From Treponema sp. (lineage in GTDB: Bacteria > Spirochaetota > Spirochaetia > Treponematales > Treponemataceae), in assembly GCA_004554075.1 (NCBI GenBank), contig SFOB01000022.1, forward strand, positions 1-31,678: 31,678 nucleotides of DNA. Direction: 5' to 3'. Within the stretch, counting starts at the first letter, position 1; each line of letters opens with the position of its first letter. A program made the position numbers and the translations under genes. Under the pieces are notes generated by a model that had not been told where the DNA came from, ran no database searches, and was given only the letters and a program-made list of their open reading frames with translations. This document shows, piece after piece, positions 15,797-23,172 of this stretch.

Positions 15797-18688
15797 TTAC
15801 TTACTAGTCATATTTATAACACCATCCCAGTCATCTGCGACTCCATTTTCTATGAAGTTTTTACAGCGGTCTGCAAAGACAAGGGCAATCGGGTCACCGC
15901 CACACATTGAGTTGGCCTGCATGAAAAGCTTTCCGGCGTTTGCAAAATCTCTTGTAAGGTATTTATCAAGAGCTGCATGGAAGATATCTATTTCTTCACT
16001 CTGCTCTCTTGTAAGTTCATCTGTAAAACCTACAATACTGTACAATTGAACTGGAGTTGAACGACCAACTACACGAACCTGGTCCAGTCGTTTTGCAGCA
16101 ATTACCCCCTTATGAGCACCTGAATCTGCCATGTTCCATGTATCATCAGAACACATAATCCATGAACCATAAGCCTTGTTTACACCTTCCAGACGGCTGG
16201 CAAGGTTTACTGTATCACCAATCATTGTATAGTTGAGCTTACTGAAGGTATCTGTTTTACTTCCCATAAGACCTACAAAGGCTTCTCCAGAGTTTACACC
16301 GATTCGAGTCTGAAGCGGCTTAAGCTGTATAGTTTCTTTGCTTCCATCTTCATGTGTAATCTCTTTTGGTTCAAACAAATCAGCATGAGTCTTGTTAAAC
16401 TCAACTTCAACTTTCTTCATACGTATTGCAGAATCCAGACAGAGGTAAGCCCATTCTTCCGGAGTATGTGCATTCATAGGGTCTGGAGCACCAAACATAG
16501 AGATGATGGCATCACCTTCGTATTTATCAATATTTCCGTTGTTGCGGAGAATCTCGTTAGACATCTGGCCCAGGTATTCATTCAAAATCTCAATAAGCTT
16601 GTTTGGTCCTTCGTCTCCATAAAGTTTACCAATGCTTTCACTGAGAGTAGAGAATTTCTGAATATCAGAGAATAGCGCTGTAATTGTTTTTTTCTGACCT
16701 TCTGTCTTAAAGGCATCCGGATTCTTACGAAGCTCGTTTACGGTATCCTTATTTGCAAAAGAAGAAGCAATCTGGGTAATGAACTGCTTTTCCTTTGTAG
16801 ACAAATAGAAACGGAAGCCTATTCCAGCAATCAAATCTACAAAGAGGTAAAGGATTGTTCCAACAAACTGAATATAATATCTGCTGAAAACAAATAGAGC
16901 GCCCCAGAAAAGGCAATAAAGCAGATATGCTGCAAAGGTTGTAATATTCTGAGTTGTATTTGTAGCATTAAATAAAAGTAGCATCAATAAAGATAATACA
17001 AGAGCAAACAGTAAGCCCCACTGCCATTTTATAGTGCAGATAAAATCTTCTTTTAAAAGTGTATTCAAAACGTTGGCGTGAATACCTACATTCATAAACT
17101 TTGTTTCATAAGGAGTTGCTCCAATATCAGTTGTAGATGTTGCAGTATTTCCGATTATACAATAAGCATCTTTATAAAGAGGTCTAAGCTCCTTCATAAA
17201 ATCATTAAATGCATCTGTAAAATATTTAAGATTATCAAAATCTTCTTCGAGATAACTCTGCATTTCTTCTAAGGCAGGATCACTAAATCTTTCCATCAAT
17301 TCTTTAAGACGTGCAGTTACTTCAGCTAAATGTCCTGCATTGCAATACTGTCTTACATCTGAATAAAATTGATTTCTTAAATCAAAATAAAGCCTATAGT
17401 CTTCATCACTAATACCATCAATTATAGAACCATCTGAATTATAACCGGTACACTTTGCAAGTAACTCGTCTTTAAGCTGACATACTGCCTCATATTCATC
17501 AAGCAAGGCCCAGGCTTCTGAAGTATAGGCCATTTCTGAACCATCATCATTTGCAACAGCATGCATTGTAATATAGTTTAAAAGAGAAAAAATCTGTTCT
17601 TCAAAAGTATCAAGTCTTATAAGATTTATGATTGAATCATTCTTAAATGAAGAGTCGCTGGAACCGTGGCGGTAATTAATCAGCATACGTCCATGAGGAT
17701 CCAGTGGAATCTTAAGATCTTTGCGGCCGCCTGTATAAGGGTTCTTTGCATTTTTAACAATCAGGTAATCCTTTTCGCGGATAAGTTCCTTAGAATCTAC
17801 AATATCGAGGAAAGGTCCAAATGCAAGCTGATTTATATAGTGATCATTATATTTTACTAAAAGCTGCATTCGGCGGCGGATACCGTCGCCATCTACTACA
17901 GAGTTAGTATAGTTTGCACCATAAGCTCTTGTCATCAGTTTGTGCATAGCCGGATTAAAACCACGCGATTCCCCTGTTTCATAAGAAGTATATTCATTTC
18001 CAATCTGAATAAGATTAGAAGAATCAGTTACTTTGTCTGTAAGAATACGGTTGAGGATATAATTATTCTCTTCCGGTGTGATATCGTAACCAAGGTCATC
18101 ATGATTTATTGTAAGATATGTATGTCCAAAGAACTGAATACAACGCGCAAAATATTCATCATTGTCACGGGACATATTTTCGGCAATGTAATTTTGAAGA
18201 TTTTCAAAGGTAGGCTCAATATTTTCACCAATCAGTTCATTAACCAGAGCAGGAACTTCAGATGCACGGATATAACCTGCATTAATTGCTGAAGAAAGCT
18301 GGCCGATTAATTCGTTTACAGTATCTTCGGTAACATAAACCTGCTTGTAGATCTTCTGTTCTGCTGAAGGTGCAATACCGTTTTTTGTTGGAGAAATATA
18401 TTCAATATCGAATATTGCACATTTAGCCCCCAGCTCCTTCATACGTAAAAGGGCATCTGCGTAAATATCACGGCTCCATGGCCATTCTCCAAGTTCTTTG
18501 ATTGAAGGGTCATCAATTTTTACAAGCATGATATTTTTGTCGGCAACTGGTTCTTTTCTACGACCAAGAAGAGAATCGTAAAGACGGAAATCTAATTTTG
18601 CAAAAATGCCTGTATAAAATAAAACTCCGAATAGTAAAAATACAAATAATTTAATAATAAAGCTGATAAATAGATTTTTGTTTTTCAT
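15797..18688 (-). CDS. CHASE2-domain class III adenylate/guanylate cyclase
   Basis: A 963-residue membrane enzyme expected to make cAMP in response to an extracytoplasmic signal. N-terminal helix (about 9-28); an unusually long CHASE2 sensor beginning DFRLYDSLLGRRKEP with IDDPSIKELGEWPWSR; three closely spaced helices (about 565-650); then the cyclase domain. Catalytic landmarks: metal aspartates in ALFSDIQKFS and KYEGDAIISMFG, the adenine-selecting Lys in DKYEGD, and NYTMIGDTVNLASRLEG with the transition-state Asn/Arg. Thr in place of the second selectivity Asp suggests subclass IIIb, some members of which respond to bicarbonate. About 70 helical residues follow. A TATAAT box six bases before the ATG and no Shine-Dalgarno predict a leaderless mRNA. 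Confidence 0.9.
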   Translation of the reverse strand: MKNKNLFISFIIKLFVFLLFGVLFYTGIFAKLDFRLYDSLLGRRKEPVADKNIMLVKIDDPSIKELGEWPWSRDIYADALLRMKELGAKCAIFDIEYISPTKNGIAPSAEQKIYKQVYVTEDTVNELIGQLSSAINAGYIRASEVPALVNELIGENIEPTFENLQNYIAENMSRDNDEYFARCIQFFGHTYLTINHDDLGYDITPEENNYILNRILTDKVTDSSNLIQIGNEYTSYETGESRGFNPAMHKLMTRAYGANYTNSVVDGDGIRRRMQLLVKYNDHYINQLAFGPFLDIVDSKELIREKDYLIVKNAKNPYTGGRKDLKIPLDPHGRMLINYRHGSSDSSFKNDSIINLIRLDTFEEQIFSLLNYITMHAVANDDGSEMAYTSEAWALLDEYEAVCQLKDELLAKCTGYNSDGSIIDGISDEDYRLYFDLRNQFYSDVRQYCNAGHLAEVTARLKELMERFSDPALEEMQSYLEEDFDNLKYFTDAFNDFMKELRPLYKDAYCIIGNTATSTTDIGATPYETKFMNVGIHANVLNTLLKEDFICTIKWQWGLLFALVLSLLMLLLFNATNTTQNITTFAAYLLYCLFWGALFVFSRYYIQFVGTILYLFVDLIAGIGFRFYLSTKEKQFITQIASSFANKDTVNELRKNPDAFKTEGQKKTITALFSDIQKFSTLSESIGKLYGDEGPNKLIEILNEYLGQMSNEILRNNGNIDKYEGDAIISMFGAPDPMNAHTPEEWAYLCLDSAIRMKKVEVEFNKTHADLFEPKEITHEDGSKETIQLKPLQTRIGVNSGEAFVGLMGSKTDTFSKLNYTMIGDTVNLASRLEGVNKAYGSWIMCSDDTWNMADSGAHKGVIAAKRLDQVRVVGRSTPVQLYSIVGFTDELTREQSEEIDIFHAALDKYLTRDFANAGKLFMQANSMCGGDPIALVFADRCKNFIENGVADDWDGVINMTSK

Positions 18689-18694
18689 ATATCT

Positions 18695-18723
18695 ATTATA
18701 TCAGATAAAAGCGGATAAGTAAA
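18695..18723 (-). promoter_or_regulatory. Promoter of the CHASE2 cyclase (leaderless)
   Basis: - strand TTTACT, 17-base spacer, TATAAT, then six bases and ATG 18688. By standard -10 spacing, transcription would start at or next to the A of the ATG. Confidence 0.6.
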
Positions 18724-18738
18724 AAATTATTCGAGAGT

Positions 18739-19431
18739 TTAGAAATCTTCCAGGGCTAATTTCGCGGCCAGCTGCTCTGCTTCTTTCTTTGATTTGGCTG
18801 TAACCGGGCCGTATACCTTGTCTCCAAGATGAACACTTACCTTAAAAGTCTGGTCGTGGTCAGGGCCTGTTTTAGAAATAAGCTCGTAGCGGGGACACTG
18901 CTTAGTTTTTTTCTGAAACTTTTCCTGCAACTGTGTCTTAAAATCTTTTGTACCCTGAGAAAAGGTATCTGCAATTGCAGGTGCTATAAATGAAAGCACA
19001 TACTTTTCTGCAGCCTTATAACCAGAGTCCAGATAGTAAGCACCGATTATTGCTTCCATACAGTCTGCGAGAATTGCAGGCTTTGTACGTCCGCCTGTAA
19101 GCTCTTCTCCGTGGCCTAAAAGCAAAAGTTTATCAATTCCAAAGCGCAGGGCAACCGGTGCCAATGCTTTTTCAGATACAACAGCTGATTTGATTTTAGC
19201 CAGATCGCCTTCCGGATTGTCTAGTTTTGTATACAGATAGGCTGCGGTTACCATTCCAAGGACTGAATCACCCAGGAATTCAAGCCGCTCATTATTTTTC
19301 ACTCCGTGTGCTTCGTTTGTGAGTGAACGATGATGAAAGGCCTGATCAAGAAGTTCAATCTTCTTAAATTTTATTCCTACCCTGTTACAAAATTCAGACA
19401 GTTTATGTTTTCTTTCTTTTGTCAGTTCCAT
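18739..19431 (-). CDS. rnc: Ribonuclease III
   Basis: Cuts double-stranded RNA in rRNA and mRNA processing. 230 residues: the endonuclease domain has the signature NNERLEFLGDSVLG (residues 46-59; metal ligands Glu48, Asp55) and LADCMEAIIGAYYLDSG with the second Asp/Glu pair; the C-terminal dsRNA-binding domain (about 160-230) contains TGPDHDQTFKVSV and KSKKEAEQLAAKLAL. Start chosen at ATG 19431, preceded by GAGGA. The frame runs further upstream, but those 38 codons are read through a palindromic repeat and are not credible protein. It lies downstream of acpP on the same strand, separated by a terminator and repeat B copy 1. Confidence 0.95.
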   Translation of the reverse strand: MELTKERKHKLSEFCNRVGIKFKKIELLDQAFHHRSLTNEAHGVKNNERLEFLGDSVLGMVTAAYLYTKLDNPEGDLAKIKSAVVSEKALAPVALRFGIDKLLLLGHGEELTGGRTKPAILADCMEAIIGAYYLDSGYKAAEKYVLSFIAPAIADTFSQGTKDFKTQLQEKFQKKTKQCPRYELISKTGPDHDQTFKVSVHLGDKVYGPVTAKSKKEAEQLAAKLALEDF

Positions 19432-19447
19432 AATTCCTCGTAAAGGA

Positions 19448-19529
19448 GGTCTCGATACACCGCTTCGCGGCACTCGACCACCGTTGGTTGAGTAGTACGG
19501 TGCTAAAGCACCTATCGTATCGAAACCAC
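19448..19529. repeat. Family B palindromic repeat, copy 1
   Basis: Outer arms GGTCTCGATAC and GTATCGAAACCA, with smaller hairpins CCGCTTCGCGG and GGTGCTAAAGCACC inside and a CGACCACC/GGTTG core. It shares sequence and layout with the copy at 24972-25060. It lies between the acpP terminator and rnc, so it would be in the rnc leader. Confidence 0.85.
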
Positions 19530-19530
19530 A

Positions 19531-19563
19531 ATAAAAAAAGCACAAGACTTACTCTTGTGCTTT
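19531..19563 (-). terminator. Intrinsic terminator after acpP
   Basis: - strand stem AAAGCACAAG / CTTGTGCTTT followed by seven Ts. It ends the rpmF-acpP transcript before rnc. Confidence 0.88.
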
Positions 19564-19589
19564 CTGCTCTTTTATCTTAGTTATAAGAA

Positions 19590-19829
19590 TTATTTGCCCT
19601 GTTCAGACTTGATGAAGTCATAAGCATCGCGAACAGTTTCGAATTCGTTTGCTTTTTCATCTGGGATGCTAACTCCCAATTCTTCTTCGATAGCGTATAC
19701 CAATTCATAAGTATCAAGGCTATCAGCTCCAAGATCGTTTCTGAAAGAAGAATCCAAAGTGATCTTTCCTTCATCGATTTCCAATTTGTCAGCAATAAGC
19801 TTCTGGATTTTTTCAAACAATTCGTCCAT
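19590..19829 (-). CDS. acpP: Acyl carrier protein
   Basis: Carries growing acyl chains on a 4'-phosphopantetheine arm in fatty acid synthesis. 79 residues, very acidic, with the attachment site DLGADSLDT (Ser37) and the helix II sequence TYELVYAIEEELGVSIPDE. GGAG precedes the ATG. It is co-directional with and just downstream of rpmF, a widespread bacterial pairing; coaD, which makes the precursor of the prosthetic group, lies upstream on the same strand. Confidence 0.97.
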   Translation of the reverse strand: MDELFEKIQKLIADKLEIDEGKITLDSSFRNDLGADSLDTYELVYAIEEELGVSIPDEKANEFETVRDAYDFIKSEQGK

Positions 19830-19848
19830 TCTTTTTTACTCCTAAGAA

Positions 19849-20037
19849 TTAGCCATTAACTTCAGGTGTGATAACCTGACGTCCGCGGTAGAAACCACAT
19901 TTTGGACAAACATGATGAGACTGTACAAGGTTTCCGCAGTTATTGCATTCAACAAGCTGTGGAGCCTTAAGTTTCATGTTGATTGTCTGACGTCTTTTTG
20001 TTACGGCCTTTGATGTTTTACTTCTTGGTACTGCCAT
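19849..20037 (-). CDS. rpmF: 50S ribosomal protein L32
   Basis: 62 residues, start MAVPRSKTSKAVTKRR typical of L32, with a zinc-ribbon of two pairs, CNNC and CPKC. This is the zinc-binding (C+) form. GAGG lies upstream of the ATG in a leader of about 35-70 nt set by two tandem promoters. It is probably co-transcribed with acpP. Confidence 0.97.
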   Translation of the reverse strand: MAVPRSKTSKAVTKRRQTINMKLKAPQLVECNNCGNLVQSHHVCPKCGFYRGRQVITPEVNG

Positions 20038-20080
20038 ATATGTAACCTCACTATAATATTATCAGATATAACTGAAGTTT

Positions 20081-20110
20081 AATATACAACAATTCCAATC
20101 TGAATGTCAA
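20081..20110 (-). promoter_or_regulatory. Proximal promoter of rpmF-acpP
   Basis: - strand TTGACA at 20110-20105, 18-base spacer, TATATT at 20086-20081. The predicted leader to ATG 20037 is about 37 nt. Confidence 0.65.
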
Positions 20111-20113
20111 TCT

Positions 20114-20141
20114 ATTATACCAAATTAACGTCATTTGTCAA
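20114..20141 (-). promoter_or_regulatory. Distal, consensus promoter of rpmF-acpP
   Basis: - strand TTGACA at 20141-20136, 16-base spacer, TATAAT at 20119-20114. Both hexamers are full consensus, making it the strongest-looking promoter in the window, as expected for a ribosomal protein/ACP operon. Confidence 0.8.
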
Positions 20142-20186
20142 ACAAATTTTTGATTTTTGTCATTTAAAAGAAAATTTAAGTTCTCA

Positions 20187-20356
20187 AAAAAACAAATGTA
20201 CTCCCGCAGAAAATGTATACAGACAGCTCGCTTTCCGTTTTTGGGTAAGAATCCTGCGGCTTTCTTTCAGAAAGTCCTCGGATTCTTTTTATGCAAGTCT
20301 GCAAATACGTCAAGAGGCAGTCTGCATACCTTTTCTGCTCCGTACATTTGTTTTTT
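20187..20356. ncRNA. Highly structured 170-nt intergenic element (candidate 6S-like RNA)
   Basis: Closing helix: 20187-20201 pairs perfectly (15 bp) with 20342-20356. After a 4/3 internal loop, 20206-20224 pairs with 20320-20338 (17 of 19). An apical hairpin at 20247-20287 has an 8-bp stem (AAGAATCC/GGATTCTT) plus an inner stem GGCTTTC/GAAAGTCC. Between them is a large asymmetric bubble (22 and 32 nt), with a small TGCA-AGTC-TGCA hairpin on the right side. Long closing stem, open bubble and terminal stem recall 6S RNA. T-runs flank the stem on both strands, and no strong dedicated promoter is seen on either, so strand is unresolved (slight preference for +). A miniature mobile element is the main alternative. 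No protein is supported here. Confidence 0.4.
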
Positions 20357-20380
20357 ATGCACAGAGACTCTTTAAAAACA

Positions 20381-20860
20381 TTAATTCTTATATTTGTTTG
20401 ACAATGCCTCGGCAACCAGGGGTGGGACCATTCGTGAAATATCGCCGCCGAACTGGGCAAGCTGTTTGATTGAGCTTGATTTTACGATGGCGTATTTTTC
20501 CTTTGACTGGAGGAATACGGTTTCTATGTCCGGATTGAGGTTCTGGTTCATCAGGGCAAGTTCGAACTCGTAGCCGAAGTCATTGGCTGAGCGCACTCCC
20601 CTTACCAGGACTTTGGCGCCTACTTCTTTGGCGTAGTTTACAATGATTCCTTTATATGAATGAACAGACACGTTTTTGAAAGGTTTAATCAGTTCGCGCA
20701 AAAATTCAACGCGTTCTTCTTCTGTGAACATAGTCTTTTTTTCCGGATTTACAGATACAACAACATCAACACTTTCAAAAAGTCCGGAAGCTCTTTTAAT
20801 AATATCTAAATGACCATTTGTTGGCGGATCAAAAGACCCTGCAAAAACTGCTTTTACCAT
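20381..20860 (-). CDS. coaD: Phosphopantetheine adenylyltransferase
   Basis: Fourth step of coenzyme A synthesis: ATP plus 4'-phosphopantetheine to dephospho-CoA. 159 residues, the usual length. The nucleotidyltransferase motif GSFDPPTNGHLDII includes the catalytic His18; VRGVRSANDFGYEFELALMN and the C-terminal SSSIKQLAQFGGDIS are family hallmarks. There is no Shine-Dalgarno before ATG 20860, and the predicted start of transcription is about 2 nt upstream, so the mRNA is probably leaderless. It is divergent from the lipoprotein gene at 20917, with which its promoter overlaps. Confidence 0.96.
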   Translation of the reverse strand: MVKAVFAGSFDPPTNGHLDIIKRASGLFESVDVVVSVNPEKKTMFTEEERVEFLRELIKPFKNVSVHSYKGIIVNYAKEVGAKVLVRGVRSANDFGYEFELALMNQNLNPDIETVFLQSKEKYAIVKSSSIKQLAQFGGDISRMVPPLVAEALSNKYKN

Positions 20861-20868
20861 ATATACGT

Positions 20869-20897
20869 AATCTATCTTATTTGACGAAAACGGGCAA
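20869..20897 (-). promoter_or_regulatory. coaD promoter (leaderless)
   Basis: - strand TTGCCC, 17-base spacer, TAGATT, then eight bases to the ATG. It overlaps the promoter of the divergent lipoprotein gene by 17 bases. Confidence 0.55.
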
Positions 20898-20909
20898 TAG
20901 ATGTAAAAT
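20881..20909 (+). promoter_or_regulatory. Promoter of the acidic lipoprotein gene (leaderless)
   Basis: TTGACG, 17-base spacer, TAAAAT; seven bases separate the -10 from ATG 20917, so RNA would start about 1 nt before the ATG. Confidence 0.6.
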
Positions 20910-20916
20910 TGACGCT

Positions 20917-21540
20917 ATGAAAAAGATTTATGTTTTATTCACAATTATTCTCGGTGTTTGTTTAATCTCATGTGGTTCTGCACCTGCTGCTGAAGAAAAA
21001 AAGCCAGAGGCACCAGTTGTGGAAGAAACTGCAGTTGATGAAGTTGAAGATGTAGTTGATGTTGACGACGAAGTTGAGCTTATTAATGAAGAAGTTCCGG
21101 CAGAAGCTGATGATGAAGAATATCTCCGTTCTACAAAAGCCCTTTCTGCAGAAGAATTAGTAACTAAAGACGAATTTGCTGAAGATAAGGCAGAAATCCT
21201 TAGAATCATTAAAGAACTCCAGAAGGTAATGGAAAAAGAAGATGTAGAAGCCTGGCTCAAATATGTAGATAAGGATTCTAAAAACTTCTATTCAAATCCC
21301 GCAAATATCCGTAAGGTACAGAAAAAACTTCCTAACAAAGCAATCGTATTGAATGGAATCGGAGACTACTTTAAGTATGTATTCATTCCTTCAAGAAAGA
21401 ACCGTGAAATCACCGAAATCCGCTATATCTCAAAAACTAATACAAAGGCTGTTCAGGTAAATGAAGACAAGTCTATTACAAGGTATTATCAGTTTATAAA
21501 GGTAAACGGTAAGTGGTACGTTCAGTTAGACAGAGTTTAA
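20917..21540 (+). CDS. Lipoprotein with acidic tether, function unknown
   Basis: 207 residues from ATG 20917. Signal peptide KKIYVLFTIILGVCLIS with lipobox LISC (Cys19), then a very acidic, Val/Glu/Asp-rich tether (about 25-65). The C-terminal domain (about 80-207) alternates helix and strand: an EILRIIKELQKVMEKEDVEA helix, NFYSNPANIRKVQKKLP, and a final strand VNGKWYVQLDRV. The pattern is reminiscent of SnoaL/NTF2-like folds, but I cannot assign a family. No Shine-Dalgarno is visible. A longer frame from 20818 would run through the coaD start and promoter and is not credible. Confidence 0.85.
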   Translation: MKKIYVLFTIILGVCLISCGSAPAAEEKKPEAPVVEETAVDEVEDVVDVDDEVELINEEVPAEADDEEYLRSTKALSAEELVTKDEFAEDKAEILRIIKELQKVMEKEDVEAWLKYVDKDSKNFYSNPANIRKVQKKLPNKAIVLNGIGDYFKYVFIPSRKNREITEIRYISKTNTKAVQVNEDKSITRYYQFIKVNGKWYVQLDRV

Positions 21541-21548
21541 TGAAGTAT

Positions 21549-21608
21549 GTCACCCCGAACTTGTTTCGGGGTCTATTTTTGTAGATGCTGAAACAAGTTC
21601 AGCATGAC
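21549..21608. repeat. Family A paired-hairpin repeat, copy 3
   Basis: GTCA, hairpin CCCCGAACTTGTTTCGGGG, spacer, hairpin GCTGAAACAAGTTCAGC, ATGAC. It follows the lipoprotein stop directly and may serve as its 3' end structure. Confidence 0.9.
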
Positions 21609-21624
21609 CGAAATATAATTTCCG

Positions 21625-21653
21625 TTGATTTTTTATCAAGTATATTCTATAAT
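21625..21653 (+). promoter_or_regulatory. Promoter of the exported helical-repeat protein gene
   Basis: TTGATT, 17-base spacer, TATAAT; leader of about 30 nt to ATG 21690 containing CGGAGG. Confidence 0.75.
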
Positions 21654-21689
21654 TATTAAATAGGTTTTTAGACCACGGAGGAATTTTTG

Positions 21690-22409
21690 ATGAAACTTTC
21701 AAGAAAAGTTTTTGTTGCATCAGCAATGATGCTCGTAGCTGGATTTGCTTTTGCTCAGTCAGAAAAAGAATCATCTGTTGAAAGTGAATATCTTAATGAT
21801 GTTGATGGCGACATCATTATGACACTTGCTGAATCTGATGAATATGATAATAAACTTGTTGCCCTTCAGTACCTTCAGGCAGCACTTGATGACGGCAATA
21901 CTTCTGATGCTGTTATTCAGGCTCTTGACCGCCTTGCAGGTGATGGTCTTACAACTCAGAACCGTACAAACGGACGCCTTATGAACAACTTCCCGGAAAT
22001 CCGCCGCGAAGCCTGCAAACTTATGGCAAAGGTTCCTACCGAACATTCAAAGAATATGTTGATTTCTATTGCAGTTGCAGATAACGAACCAATGGTAATT
22101 GCAGCAGCAGTTAAATCACTTGGACAGATTGGAATTAATGAAAATGATGAAGCAGTTGATGCAATCGCATTTGCTAACCGCAGAAATCAGGTTTTGAACC
22201 CTACAAGTTCTCTTGCACTTGAAGTTCTTAATGCATTTGAAATGCTTGCTGATTCAACAGAAAATAAAAAGACAATGATTGATACTGTAACCCGTATTTC
22301 TACAGACTATCATTACGTAACACCTGTTAGACAGAAGGCTTACAAGCTTCTTAAAAAGCTTTCAAGTTCAAATGACAGCAAAAAGAAATCAAACGCAGAC
22401 GCAAAATAA
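21690..22409 (+). CDS. Exported helical (HEAT/armadillo-like) repeat protein
   Basis: 239 residues from ATG 21690, with CGGAGG 8-13 bases upstream (a TTG one codon earlier is less likely). Signal peptide with cleavage after AFA (LVAGFAFA|QSEKES), so periplasmic. The mature part is nearly all helical, with repeated units such as EIRREACKLMAKVPTEHSKNMLISIAV and MVIAAAVKSLGQIGINENDEAVDAIA, as in HEAT-repeat scaffolds, followed by a Lys/Ser/Asn tail. No catalytic motif is seen. A periplasmic protein-interaction role is likely, but the partner is unknown. It is a single-gene unit with its own promoter and terminator. Confidence 0.82.
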   Translation: MKLSRKVFVASAMMLVAGFAFAQSEKESSVESEYLNDVDGDIIMTLAESDEYDNKLVALQYLQAALDDGNTSDAVIQALDRLAGDGLTTQNRTNGRLMNNFPEIRREACKLMAKVPTEHSKNMLISIAVADNEPMVIAAAVKSLGQIGINENDEAVDAIAFANRRNQVLNPTSSLALEVLNAFEMLADSTENKKTMIDTVTRISTDYHYVTPVRQKAYKLLKKLSSSNDSKKKSNADAK

Positions 22410-22437
22410 ATTATAAACGAGAGAATTCAGTTTATAG

Positions 22438-22469
22438 AAAAAGGGCTTCCATAAAGGATGCCCTTTTTT
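22438..22469 (+). terminator. Intrinsic terminator after the helical-repeat gene
   Basis: AAAAAGGGC and GCCCTTTTTT arms with inner TCC/GGA pairs and a short loop, ending in a T-run. Confidence 0.9.
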
Positions 22470-22505
22470 AGCGCAAAATGTAATTACGATAACGTTGGAG
22501 TAAAT

Positions 22506-23096
22506 ATGGAACCAATAATCCTTGCATCTTCTTCCCCTCGCCGACAGGAAATCTTAAAAATGCTCAAGATTCCTTTCAGAGTAATCATTCCAAACATTGA
22601 TGAAACTCTATCATCTGCAGTGGAAAAGGAACAGATTCCAGAATTACTTGCACAGGAAAAAGTTTCTGCCGTTATCCGCTCTCTGCCTGCAGGCCAGGAG
22701 ATTCAGTGGATTCTGGGTGCCGACACTGTTATTCTTTTTGAAGATAAAATTATGGGAAAGCCTGAAAATCATGATCAGGCAATTGAATACCTGTCTGCTC
22801 TTCAAGGAAAAACACACACAGTTCTTACAGCAATTGTTCTGTATAATGGACGCGAAAAAAAGACAATTTCCCGCCTTTGCAAAACTAAGGTAACCTTTGC
22901 TCCAATGACTAACGAAGAAATTGAATGGTATGTTGAGACCGGTGAATGGCATGGAGCTGCCGGCGGTTACAGAATTCAGTCTCTTGCATCTTGTTTTATC
23001 TCTAATATTGAAGGTTCATATTCAGGAGCCGTTGGCTTGCCTATTTTTGAGCTTTACGATATATTAAAAGAACAGGGATATTCTATTTTAGAGTAG
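22506..23096 (+). CDS. maf: Maf-like nucleoside triphosphate pyrophosphatase
   Basis: 196 residues from ATG 22506 (GGAG upstream). Maf/HAM1-superfamily enzymes hydrolyse non-canonical or m7GTP/dTTP-type nucleotides to monophosphates. Motifs: N-terminal substrate loop LASSSPRRQEIL, the catalytic GADTVI with Asp73 followed by EDKIMGKP, the KTHTVLTAIVL strand, and C-terminal YRIQ...SYSGAVGLPIFELYDIL. The frame continues 16 codons upstream, but these overlap the preceding terminator's T-run. Subclass (dTTP/UTP versus m7GTP) is not decided from the motifs alone. Confidence 0.93.
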   Translation: MEPIILASSSPRRQEILKMLKIPFRVIIPNIDETLSSAVEKEQIPELLAQEKVSAVIRSLPAGQEIQWILGADTVILFEDKIMGKPENHDQAIEYLSALQGKTHTVLTAIVLYNGREKKTISRLCKTKVTFAPMTNEEIEWYVETGEWHGAAGGYRIQSLASCFISNIEGSYSGAVGLPIFELYDILKEQGYSILE

Positions 23097-23110
23097 CCTT
23101 GAAATTATAA

Positions 23111-23153
23111 ACCAACTCGTAGAGTTGGTAAATCTTCCGACCTTTTTTAAGGT
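23111..23153 (+). other. Two hairpins after maf / in the rpsB leader
   Basis: ACCAACTC-GTA-GAGTTGGT (perfect 8-bp stem, 23111-23129), then ACCTT-TTTT-AAGGT (23140-23153). They could terminate maf weakly or form part of the rpsB leader. Confidence 0.5.
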
Positions 23154-23172
23154 ACGAGAAATAGAGTTTGGT

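Noticed and set aside
19432..19545. N-terminal extension of RNase III
   Set aside because: These codons are translated from a palindromic repeat; the ATG at 19431 with GAGGA gives the normal family length.
20176..20460. Short frames on both strands across the coaD-rpmF gap
   Set aside because: They read through a strongly self-complementary element; no ribosome-binding site or protein-like pattern. The RNA structure explains the region better.
20818..20916. Longer start for the acidic lipoprotein
   Set aside because: It would begin inside coaD and hide the signal peptide; ATG 20917 gives a proper lipoprotein signal.
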